From NCBI RefSeq assembly GCF_947242115.1, contig NC_074711.1, positions 7,099,934 to 7,163,933 on the forward strand: a stretch of DNA of 64,000 bases. The letters run 5' to 3'. The DNA is from Biomphalaria glabrata. Lineage: Eukaryota > Mollusca > Gastropoda > Planorbidae. Shown in pieces: positions 21,571 to 32,100 of the stretch (position 1 is its first letter; each line of letters opens with the position of its first letter). Both the position numbers and the translations under genes were made by a program. Under the pieces are notes generated by a model that was not told where the DNA came from, searched no databases, and saw nothing but the letters and a program-made list of their open reading frames with translations.

Positions 21571-22980
21571 GTACTGACCAATACTTTTCCTTTTGTATTT
21601 AAGTGAAGAAATTACATTTTTTTTTTTGTTTACAAAACAATTTGTCCCTAATATAAGTTATATATGCTTTAAATTAAATTCTTATATAAATTAGCCGTAT
21701 CTTTAACGCCAAATGCAATAATTAGCAATAATTATAAAAAAAAGAGAAGACTCTTACATGGTTAATCCATAGTTCCATGGTTAATCGTATTCACTCTACT
21801 CAGTCTACTGCCTCTTTTCCGACGAAAACATGACGTTTTAAAATAAAATCGTCAAATGTGGTGACAGAGTCTATGTAATATCGCATGAATTTGTCATAAT
21901 TATGTAAAGAAAGACTTTGTTTTGGAAAAGTTAGAATTCATACGAAATTTTAAAGTATAAGAGTAACACTCAAGATGAATTCTGAAGCCAAATATCATTC
22001 CATAGTCTTCCTTTTCCAAGCCTTTACTTAATCTGAGATTTTTCTATTGTATAAATAACTTTAGGACTATAACTCACAGTTTATACTTAAATCCTAAAAA
22101 GATCAGAGGAGAATCTAATTGGTAAATTTAAGTTTTCCCTCTTCCGAATTTTTTTTTCTGTAACAAAACGAAGTTACACTCAGGTGTATTGAACAAAAGT
22201 AATCAAGCATAAATGAATTTTTTTTTAAAATTATTTTTCGATGACATTTTTTTTCGGCGGCGACCCTCAAAGCCTTAATGTAAATCTGTGGGGAATCTTT
22301 TCTTTTCAAAGAACAAATCGGTTATATTTGCAATTAGGGCCTATAATTTCATATTAGAATATTTTTCAAGTAAAAACATTATTCAAAAGGTTCTTAAAAG
22401 TTAGACACTTTGCGCGCGTCAAAACGGTCGAATAGACAAGAGCGTTTAACCATTCTGTTGGCGTCTTATTCTGACCAAAACATGCCTACTACAACACTAC
22501 AACAGTTATCATGAAGGTAACATGAAAATAATATTACGGTAAATACGCCTAATAAAAAATCTACTTACGCTATCTGTGCCACGATTGTCAGTCACACTTC
22601 ATTATCGGCCCACACGTTACTTTATTTTACTTGTTTTTTTTTGGTAGGATGAATATTGAGTTTTAGTTGCCAGGAGAATGCATTTCTGCTGTGACGAATT
22701 CAAGAAAACGCTTGGCATCGGGACTCCACCAAGACCCCCTAGCTTTTAAGACGAGAGCCACCAACGTGACATGTTGCTGCCTGTGAACTGTTTTGAGTAC
22801 CTAGGCTGGAGCGACACTGGTCTGTTCTAATGTTTAGGTACAAGGACTTGTAGAACTTAAGACAAGACTGTGTGATTTGATAGCAGAAATCAATATCTCA
22901 CTGTGCATTTTATAACTGTAAATAAATTTATCTTATAATATGTGACCTCCTTTCGTTGAATATTTACTACAATATATATA
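21571..22980. other. Gene-free stretch; possible transcript 3' end near 22920
   Basis: No coding frame is supported. The segment 22660-22935 is less AT-rich and ends in AATAAATTTATC (22920), which resembles a 3' UTR with a poly(A) signal. No upstream exon on the plus strand could be tied to it. Confidence 0.3.
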
Positions 22981-22989
22981 TCTATACTA

Positions 22990-23013
22990 TATTAATAATA
23001 ATATTATATATAT

Positions 23014-23088
<75 letters not shown>
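22990..23088. repeat. (TA)n microsatellite
   Basis: A perfect TA run of about 70 bases (23016-23088) with an ATTATTATATA lead-in. Confidence 0.95.
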
Positions 23089-23090
<2 letters not shown>

Positions 23091-23219
23091 GAGTGAGTCT
23101 TGTGTGAATGCACTGTTTGTCCATTTTTTTTTTTTTATAGTTACAATGTTTTGTCTGGTGTAATGCACAAATTGTAAGACAAATTTTCTTACGGGCAATA
23201 AACATCATTATTATTATAT

Positions 23220-23265
23220 ACTCTTTTTTGAAGTAACGTCTGTATTATATAAGATAAGATATACA
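23220..23265 (+). mobile_element. LINE-A 3'-terminal stub
   Basis: About 45 bases matching only the extreme 3' end of LINE-A (TGAAGTAACGTCTGTATTAT then ATAAGATAAGATA). A severely 5'-truncated insertion or fragment. Confidence 0.6.
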
Positions 23266-24339
23266 GTATAGCTAGCCTATATCCTCCAGATTCCATATGA
23301 TTTTGATTTTAAACCCCCCCCCCCACCGAGAGTTTTGAGGAAAAAAAACCTCTTCAATATTATTCAAAAGCAAAGCACATTCACCAAAGTCTATGAGCCT
23401 AGCTAAGGGAGGGGGGGTGAGTTTTTTTTTTTTTAAAGCTTTTTTAGTTTAAAACTTCCAACAGATGGTTTTGACCAGTGATGCCCAACTTAATTCGACT
23501 TGCGGGCCATTTCATTTTCGGACACTCGGATCGTGTCGCTGGCCAGTTTAACGAAAAGTTAGGCCTACAAAAACTAAATTGACCTGAAATAAATTTTATG
23601 AGAAACCAGTGGGTCTAGCACTTACATTAATTACTGGTATGTTTGAATTTTATGTTGTTGTTTTTTTACACATCAGAAAATGGCTCCATTTCTCTGCTTA
23701 AAATGGGAGCAAGATCTAGCTTTACCATCGACTCATTTTCTTGTCTCATTTAGGTAAATATTCCCATCAATGACCCCATATTTGTTTTATAATGCAGTTT
23801 GTATGTTGTTGTTTTTTTAAACAACTACACTTTCTTTATAAAACAAACATGTTGGCTTATTATCATGTTCCACAAAAAAGTAGACGGTAGTTTTTACATT
23901 TAAGTGTTAAAGGTCATGGTACCAATCTATGAGAGAAAAATTGAGGGCCCTAACCAGTGGCGTAACTAAGGGGGGGGGATGGGGGGGGAGAATTTTAAAA
24001 TCCCCCCGGGCCCCCACCTAGGGGGGGGGGCCCCCAAATGGGTGTCCGAAATTTATTTGTAAATACATAAATTAATATATTTGATTGACAAATAGTGTCA
24101 ACGGGTGTCTTTTTTTTTATCAACATTTATGGATTAAATTTATCACAAAGACTAAACCTAGATCTTGGTCTATCAGTACGTTGACTTTGTTGACATTTTA
24201 AAAATATTTTTCCCACAGAGATCAAAGTTTTTTTTAAAGTTCCTTTTACATTTTAAACTTTGTTGCCACGAATAAAACTGCATGATATAGCCTACAGCGA
24301 ATTCCAGGTATCTTGTTACCTTTACTAATAATAGATCTA

Positions 24340-24560
24340 AATGGCGAGTATTATATGGCTACACTAATTAACCTTGAAACAAAATTTACAGAATCGAGTA
24401 TAACGGATCTAAAAGTTATTCTTAATAATGCTAAAATTGTCCATTATTCGGGTTTGGCGTCTATAATTTCAGAATTAAACTTCACACTCGAGTTATTACC
24501 CTTCTATTCATCGTTCCTCAATTTAATGGAAACTCTCTTTTTATTTACATCTAATCCTTT
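24340..24560 (+). pseudogene. Possible Tc1/IS630-type DDE transposase fragment
   Basis: The frame contains DLKVILNNAKIVHYSGL and LELLPFYSSFLNLMETLF. These resemble the conserved D-N-A-x-x-H and LPPYSPxLNPIE blocks of Tc1/mariner/IS630-like DDE enzymes, where the final E is catalytic. Several expected residues are altered (LPFYSSFLN), so it is a decayed piece. The match is by eye and could be chance for so short a frame. Confidence 0.4.
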
Positions 24561-24683
24561 TGCTATCGCACAAAACATAAACAAAAAATTATGACGTAAT
24601 ATCATATAATATTAATACATCCTTCCTATTGAAGTTATTATCACACCCTTCCTTTTAAATTTCCTAAGAGGGATATCTACTAG

Positions 24684-24765
24684 CAGGGCCGGCCCTAGCA
24701 TTTGCGGGGCCCTATGCGAAACGGATCGCGCGGGGCCTAGTCTGGGTAGGGATAAGCATAATGTC
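24684..24765. mobile_element. Terminus-like CAGGGCCGGCCCTAG sequence
   Basis: GCAGGGCCGGCCCTAGCATT followed by a GGGGCCCTATGCG stretch is the kind of end carried by many hAT-related MITEs. A related GCGCGGGGCCTATG motif appears at about 25056. No paired end with a target duplication was found. Confidence 0.35.
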
Positions 24766-25064
24766 AAAATTATTTTTTTTTGAATTAGAAAATAGGCCTA
24801 CTTTTGTCTTTTGCAATAAATTTTTATCAAATGAAAGCTCGCAATGCCACTTTTTATTTATTGGCACCCCAAAACGTCAATTTCGTCTATTCTTCAGGAG
24901 ATTTGAATAAATTCAAAAAAAGTTCAGTCTTTATCGTATATTTTGCCTTTTCATGAGATTTCCTGGAGGCCCTGAAAAATCAGGAGGTCGCGAAAACCCT
25001 GTTATTTTATATACGTTATAATTGTTTAATTTAATAATGTACACTTGGAATTAGCGCGGGGCCT

Positions 25065-25570
25065 ATGAAAGCGCGGCGCCCACTGCATAGGCACAACAAG
25101 TTCTCTAGACGTTGGTCTATAACTGTCTGTTTCATTTGTTCCAACAGTTTGCAGTTCATTGTCTTCATCGGTATCATAGTACCCAGAGATGTCTTCATCG
25201 AAACTCTTATTCAAAAAGCGTTGATTTCTATTGTATGTTTTTCCATCTTTTGTCTTTATGATGTAAGATCTGGGTGCTGAATGTTTTTTTATGACAACTG
25301 CTTTCTGCTATGTTTGACCTAGAAAAACTCTACGACAGAATAATCTTTAGGTAGTCTTGCTTTGGCATCGTATTTCACTTAGCTTTTCATCTGTCGTTCG
25401 TTGAGTAATGTCTCTGCATTTTCAGCTACCGATGGTTTCAATAGTTTGTGATCAATTGGAATGATTCCCTGAGTCTTCTACTCGTCAGCAGTTGTGATGG
25501 TGAATACGGCAGTCCACTTATCGGAGTATTTCTATACTCAAGCATAGCGAGATATGGATCTTTCCCACTT
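25065..25570 (-). mobile_element. Ty3/Gypsy-like integrase-end fossil
   Basis: The minus strand carries residues typical of the integrase C-terminal part of Ty3/Gypsy LTR retrotransposons (SGKDPYLAMLEYRNTPISG region), followed by poorly conserved sequence. It is a broken fragment with several breaks and no LTRs beside it. It lies inside the hAT element at 23955-26695, so it is an insertion or captured piece. Confidence 0.65.
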
Positions 25571-25799
25571 TTGTATACTCTGAATCCTTTTGCTTTCGCA
25601 CAAAACATAAACATCCAACAATGACGTAATACCATATAATATTAGCACAGAATCTTCTTCATGCATTGGAAAATTAAGAATTTTTTGCCTATCTGGAATT
25701 CTGGTCAAAGCTCCTGCGCCCAATTAATATAGTTCGGAAGAAACTACAAAAGTCTTGACTGCATATACGGGAAGCTGCTTAAGAAATTAGTACCCTTTC

Positions 25800-26493
25800 A
25801 TGCTTTCTGCAAAATGATGAGAAACTGACAAAAACCCAATCCATCGAAAAAGCAAAAGAAGGTAGTGACTACTATGGATTCCCTGTAATCAAAACAACCA
25901 TAAGAAAGAAAAGACTTAATGGGAATTTGAGTTCTAATGTAGGACTGTCAATAGAACTGCAATTCAAACGTGTTGAGACAGAAGTGCTGGACAGATTTCA
26001 TATGGAGATGAAGGGCAGATTCCAAAGGCTGGAAAGAAAATGGATACCTTTGGGTTTCTTCTTGAACCAAGACACCTGTTAGAAGAAACGCTTGTGACAA
26101 ACTGTGCTACTTTTCCTGTTTGTATGATGAAATAAATGGGAAATCGCTTTTTCAATGATGTCATTGATGCACGAGCACTTTTCAACAACAAACAGTAATA
26201 CAATCACCAATAGACATATTGAAAAAAACAGGCTTCATATGGGAATTACGAGTGCTCAGACTTTGCAACCTCCTCCGAATACCGCTAACTCAGGCCACTT
26301 CCATTACGTCATGTGAGAGATCATTCTTAAAGCTCAAGTTCATCAAAAAGTATCTCAGAGCACAATGACGCAAGAAAGGCTTATCATGGTTTTAATGTCA
26401 GTGAAGTCACAAATACTAGAAAGTATCGATGTAGTTGATGTTATAGATGTCTTTGATGCACAGAATGCACGACGTGAAGCGATATCAATTTAG
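25800..26493 (+). pseudogene. hAT transposase C-terminal remnant
   Basis: The plus strand encodes, in broken frames, ELQFKRVETEVLDRFHMEM-like sequence, then WIPLGFFLN, and finally LRVLRLCNLLRIPLTQATS with S-C-E-R-S-F-L-K-L-K-FIKKYLR. The last block is the C-terminal dimerisation region of hAT transposases (normally ATSER-SFSxLKxIK-xYLRS). Stops and frameshifts interrupt it, and the BED finger and most of the RNase H core were not found. Confidence 0.8.
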
Positions 26494-26805
26494 ATTTGTC
26501 ACTTGTGCATTATTTAACTAATAAACAACGGTATTATTCATTTTTGTTAAGTTTACTGATATACTGAACCAATTTGATTTGGGGCTTATATATTTTTGCG
26601 TACATTATCTCATGTCATATGTCGAATGTCAAAATGCTAGGGGCCCCCAAAGAGGTCAATCCCCCCGGGCCCCCAAATCCCTAGTTACGCCCCTGGCCCT
26701 AACATAGGTAAACATAGATTTTTTCAATATTTAAAAAAAAAAAAAAAAAAAAAGGGGGGGAGGATCTGACCCGCCGTCCGTATTTTGGGCATCACTGGTT
26801 TTGAC

Positions 26806-27660
26806 TATAAAACTTACCTTTTCGATATAAAATTAAAGCAAACGACAGTCACTGAATTCCATGAGCATAGCCAAGAGGAGTAACACATTTCCACCAGTCG
26901 CAGGGCTCCAATAATAAAGTGCAGTGAATAGCGGATAGGCCTAATGCACTGTAGATACCTCAAAATATGCATTTTTTGTTTGTTTTAAATACCGGAAATA
27001 TAATGCTTGGCTGGCAAGGGCAGGGTGTCTACAGCCTTTCCAATTTTAAGAATAACCTGTTCTATGGTACAATAAACGTCTTTCGAAAGAATGAAGGGTT
27101 GGAGTGTAATAAAAGTGTTACACACACATACATATATAAATAATTAATTAAATAAATATATATTTACAGTGCTTTTTGTAAAAAAAAAAAAGGTGCCGGT
27201 ACCCAGTAGTTGATTGCCTAACTTAATTATAACTACTAAAAATAAAAAAATATACGTTAAAATACAAGAAAAGTAATAATGTTTTCAAAAAGGTGCCGGT
27301 ACGCTGTACCGATGCATACCGTCACCATATATATTATATATGGCGCTCCCCCTCCGAAAAAAATCATGGCTACGCCCATGTTTGATGGTATTGTCACTGT
27401 GTTTTTGAAGAGCTTAACCTCAAAGCCTCATACTCATGATATCAGACACGTTTTTGATAAGCTCAATTCTACTATCTCAGTATCTTGTGGGGCATCAAGC
27501 TGTCTTGTTTCCAGGACTTTGCCGTCTTTGCTGCAAAATAAATAGATTCTAGATCTAGATTTTCTAGATCTGAATTAAAAAATAAATTATAACAACAAAA
27601 ATCCTGCTTCTCAAAAATAGAGACAGTATACTCATTATAGAGTATAGAACAGAACTATAG
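26806..27660. other. Gene-free stretch with small repeats
   Basis: AAGGTGCCGGTAC occurs at about 27190 and again at 27290, each after an A-rich run. ATGGCTACGCCCATG near 27366 resembles another DNA-transposon terminus. The short plus-strand frame 27279-27545 overlaps this and has no domain. Confidence 0.4.
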
Positions 27661-27663
27661 ATC

Positions 27664-27905
27664 TAGTCTTTTACCTTTACCTTTACCTATCCCTTAGTCT
27701 GTTGGACCGTTGGGGCACCAGGCAAGATTTGTCGACCGTCTTTCTCCATTCCTCCCTTTTTTTTGCCTTGATCAGAACCTCTCTCAATGGCAGGCCTGTC
27801 CATTCTTTAATGTTGTCCTCCCATCGCTTTTTCTGTCTGCCTCTTCTTCTTTTTCCTGGCACTGTTCCCTGAAGAAAGGTTGCATCTAGTCTAGGTTGCA
27901 TTAAA
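27664..27905 (-). mobile_element. LINE-B copy 3, C-terminal coding piece with tail
   Basis: The minus strand encodes GTVPGKRRRGRQKKRWEDN then IKEWTGLPLREVLIKAKKRE and ends VDKSCLVPQRS, the C-terminus of a non-LTR retrotransposon protein. The 3' side ends in repeated GGTAAA units (CTTTACCTTTACC on the plus strand), a simple-repeat LINE tail. 5'-truncated. Confidence 0.75.
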
Positions 27906-27929
27906 AAGAGGTAAAATAACAATTAAATA

Positions 27930-29094
27930 GAATACGATTCTTGGTCAGTTCAAAGTTCATAATGATTTTATTTTAATTAATTGAGTTTATTATTTTTTCC
28001 GAGAAGAGCTCTACCGTCTACGATATAGAATCATAGATAGATCATCATCATGGAACTATACTATTACTATTAGATAATTAGATCTATAAGTATAAGGCTA
28101 ATAGATCTAAACAATTATTAAAATCAACTCGGGGGGTCATCTTCCCCGTATCTAGACTCTAGACTAGTTACTAGTATTACTATTTACTATTAGAGTATAA
28201 TAAAGTACAAGTCACAAGTATTAGACTTAGACTTAGACTACTTAATTACTTAATTACTAACTAGTTATAGTTATACTGTTATAGTAGTAGTACTAGACTA
28301 GAATTGTAGTAGTAGACTGTAGAGTCGAGTAAGTTTGAGTTTCTACTTATAATTAGATGTATATATAGATCTAGGGTACTAGAATCTAGTCTAGATTCTA
28401 GATCATGTCAAGTCATGAGATGAGTTTAACTCTTACTCTAGTAAATCTAGTCTAGATCTAGATTCTAGGCTCTAGAACTAGACAATCTAGACTAAATCTA
28501 GAATAGTAGAATCTTAGTAGATCTATCATTCTATTATTAGATGCTATTCATCAAGTATGATCAAGCCTCGCAGAACACAGGACAGGTTGGAAAACACTCA
28601 ATGTGACAGTAACAATGATCTAGATCTATAGTCTGTGTAGTCTGGATTGTTACATAGTAGAGATATAGATCTCTAGATCTAGTAAGATAGTAAGGTAGAA
28701 TCATGTCTCAGACTCAGAGCTATGCAACCTTATAAATCATAGATCTACCTTATCTGGAAGTTAAAAAAATCAGATGTTACTTCAAAAAAAGAAGACATGA
28801 TCATTTGGAAGTTTGATCATTTATGTTCCTAGGTCAATACCATTAGGCATTACTGAAGATTTATTGTCACCAGCAGCCAAATAGGGCTACATTGTTTGAG
28901 GTCTGACACGACATGGCCTAAATTGTACCGATGTGCCTAAAACCAAAAATCAAATTCGAGGTCTGATTAGCGTTAGCACTGAATATTGTTAATAAAGTGC
29001 AAAATCTTAATCTACTTAATCTAATAACAGCTCACGTGAGAACAACAGTGGAATTGAGTGGTTAATGCATCTCTATTAAATTTTTTTGGTATAG
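27930..29094. other. Gene-free TAGATCTAG-rich stretch upstream of the iminopeptidase gene
   Basis: From about 28000 to 28740 the sequence is a degenerate lattice of TAGATCTAG, TCTAGA and TTAGACTAG motifs, much like 61000-62400. The promoter and at least one non-coding exon of the gene should lie here, because the first coding exon is preceded by an acceptor at 29081-29094. Confidence 0.5.
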
Positions 29095-29111
29095 GTCCCT
29101 ACCTCAACAGC

Positions 29112-32100
29112 ATGGCGCAGGTACAGAAAGGAGAACATCGCAACATGTATCCACCTATTGAACCTTATGATACTGGATTTTTAAAAGTCTCAGAGATTCA
29201 TACAATTTATTATGAACAGTCGGGGAATAAAGAAGGAAACCCTGTTGTCTTTGTGTAAGTAATTATATACATTATGGTATTCTATATACAAATATATATT
29301 ATATATATATTTATTTCTTTATTTATTTTTGCATAATATATTTAAATATATATAATACAGCCTTTTGGGGAAATACCAAAAAAAAACAACAAATTACATA
29401 AAGGCCATGCATTATGTAAAGTTTGTTTAGTTGCCACTTGCTCCTGAGTTACTCTTATGTATTACAGACGTTACTTCCAAAAAGAAGATAAAATTACGTC
29501 CTATGCATTTCATGTGTCAATCTAATAACGGAGGTGATCAGGAAAATAAGGAAGTTTATATAAATTATATTTATTATAATGACAAACACACCCTGACTGT
29601 CAAGCCTTGCATAGTCTAGTTCTTAGATTAACTTGCCCATTCTGCCTTTCCACTTTTCAGACCAACAACACACTTTACATTGTTGTTCCAGGTCCACATG
29701 CCTGTTATCAGGCTGAATGAGGGACACCTCTCTTGGTCTTGGTCTATAATACTAGACACAGTAATGCGCTGGTTCCTAGCATAAACAATGGGACAGGGAT
29801 AGTTTTATAAGAAATTTTACATTTAAACCCATCGTGTTATATTATAAATACATTTATTACTGTAGATGAAAGCTACATCATCTATCCTGAATAAAAAGAT
29901 GGATGGGTGTTGTTTAAATAGATGTTCTCCAGTATATATTGAAATGTCATTCACATTCCTACCCCAAGCTCCAAACTGCAGTAAACAGAAGTTGGCTTCA
30001 TAGTTGGCAGCCTTCAACTTTATTTGACAATGAGCCTGTAGTGGGGCAGCACTGACATGTATTGCCAACTTACATCATAAGCAGTGCTTTCCTCTTAGTT
30101 GCTCTGCTCATAGCAATTGTTTTACACTAGCAAGCTTTGATTTTGATGTTCAAACTTTTTTTTTTTTTTTAATATCCTTGAAGCATGAGGTTTTTCTGTG
30201 TTGTTTTTTGTAGGCCAGACTGGGTGCCCTTTTGATTTTCACTCCTTACTGAGGATACCCTTTAGTCTTCGCTCCTGCTATTGAGGATGTCCTTTTAGTA
30301 TTCATTTCTCATGTACTGTGACTGGCTCAACCTTGTGAGGCATAGCCTAGTTATCATATAGAAAAAGATTGCTTAATGTAGAAAACTTTCAAACATTTTT
30401 GGTAGCACAGGGTCAATGTTTTATTTCTAAAAACTAGAACTAAAAATGAAAAAGCAACACTTTTGTATGAATATTAAAATATTTACGGACAAAAAAATTA
30501 AGAAATGCCTCAACACTACTTATTTATATTCTCTTTTTTTTGTTTACTGGGACATGCTATTTTGTGTTTGTAAAATATTTTACGTCTCGGATGTTCCTTC
30601 AGAGTTGACGATAGTTTATTTCCTAGTCCAAACCTCCCACAGGACGAAGGGGGATGGGAGCGGGCAGGGCTTGAACCCGAGACTATCGATAAATCCAAAC
30701 AACAGTCCAGCGTGCAAACCGCACGACCAGGCAGCCATCCGTAGTGACCAGTGAATTCATGCTCTCCCCCCCCCCCCCTCTTGTTTTTTCTGCAGAAATA
30801 AGAGAGTGATCTTTCCTTTACTTCTTCTTAATTCTTCTCGTCCAAACTCTTGAGCCATGAAGAGAATTATATATGTAGATCTGTAATTTATAAAGATATA
30901 AATTTATATTCAATAATGTATATTTCTTTGTATATAGGCATGGGGGTCCGGGTAGTGGAACAAATCCTATTGAAAGAAGTTTCTTTGACCCTGAAGCTTA
31001 CAGAATAATTCTATTTGATCAGAGAGGAGCAGGCAAATCTACTCCGTCTGCTGAACTTAAGGTTGGTCTATTCTTGTTAATCAACTGTTTGTCAATGACA
31101 TGCAGAAAAGGTCAAAGACTTGCAACTGAAGCTGTAAAAACTAAATGTTGAGTTAATTATTGTAATTATGATCTTTTTAATAGTAAGTCATTGTCACTGA
31201 TGGTAAAGAAGAATACAAAACTATGTAATTAGATGGAAATTGGTGGTGTAATTGTTCTTAATGTTATGTCATGATATTTATTTCAAAGAAAAATGGGAAT
31301 GAATAAAAAATGTCTGTTTATGATATTCTACATTGTAATATAAATGATTTTGTCAATTTGACAAGGTTTTTTATTTTAAAGTATGTTTAACACATTTTTA
31401 GTTAGCCCATTTTTTTATTTCAAATGAAAAATGATTTTTTTTAAAATTAATGTTCATTTTGATTAGTTAAGTAAAAATTAAAAAAAACATAATTTTATAC
31501 TTGACAATGAACACTTTTATAGAAATGAATTTTTTTTTCAAATAAATTGCTTATTTATATGTTTATGATGCATTTCTAATAATGTGTTTTATTTATTCAT
31601 TTTTATTGTTTTATTTAAAAGGAAAACACAACCTGGGACCTAGTGGAAGATATGGAGAAGTTGAGAAAACATCTAGCTATTGATCGATGGGTTGTCTTTG
31701 GTGGTAGCTGGGGATCATCATTGTCACTAGCCTATTCTGAAACACATCCAGAAAATGTGAAAGCTCTTATCGTTAGAGGAATCTTTACGTTACGTAGGCA
31801 AGTAAAGGAAATGTACTTTAAAAAGTCAAAAAGCTTTGACAATCATAGTCATCTACTCCTTTTATACCATGTGTTCACTAATGCTTCTTTCATGCTGTGG
31901 TTGGAAGAAAGATTGGTTTACCAGTTTAGAAACATTTTTTTACCATTGTGAAGAAAGGTTTTTAACCTGTTGTCAAGAAGATTTCTTTACCTGTTGTGAG
32001 GAAAAATTTGCTTACTTTTTGACATGTACTTTTCAGACATTCTTTCAGAAATGAAGATTATTACCTTCTAAGTGGGTGGGAATTGAACTCAGGTCCTCAG

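Larger units (their letters stand above)
23955..26695 (+). mobile_element. Inner hAT transposon (2741 bp) with 8-bp target duplication
   Basis: The terminal inverted repeats CAGTGGCGTAACTA (23955) and, read inward from the right end, CAGGGGCGTAACTA match at 13 of 14. The direct repeats GCCCTAAC are perfect (23947-23954 and 26696-26703), as expected for hAT. The G/C-run subterminal regions GGGGGGCCCC are also paired. It carries a decayed hAT transposase C-terminus (25800-26493) and appears to have received other pieces (a DDE-type fragment, a Gypsy-like fragment and a further GC-rich terminus). It is no longer autonomous. Confidence 0.9.
23476..26797. mobile_element. Outer hAT-like element (non-autonomous) with 8-bp target duplication
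   Basis: The ends are inverted: CAGTGATGCCCAA at 23476 and TTGGGCATCACTG ending at 26797. Perfect 8-bp direct repeats GTTTTGAC flank it (23468-23475 and 26798-26805). Its own sequence is only 23476-23946 plus 26704-26797, about 565 bp; the rest is a second element inserted inside. A 543-bp relative with the same ends, inverted relative to this copy, lies at 40864-41406. It has no coding capacity and so is a MITE-like derivative of an hAT. Confidence 0.88.

Noticed and set aside
22987-23208. Minus-strand frames with (IY)n
   Set aside because: Translation of a TA microsatellite.
30446-30754. 102-codon plus-strand frame
   Set aside because: Runs through a reversed SINE-C.
31798-31951. Reading through the iminopeptidase exon 3 end as coding
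   Set aside because: Family similarity stops at FTLR and resumes at the exon 4 acceptor, so this is intron.
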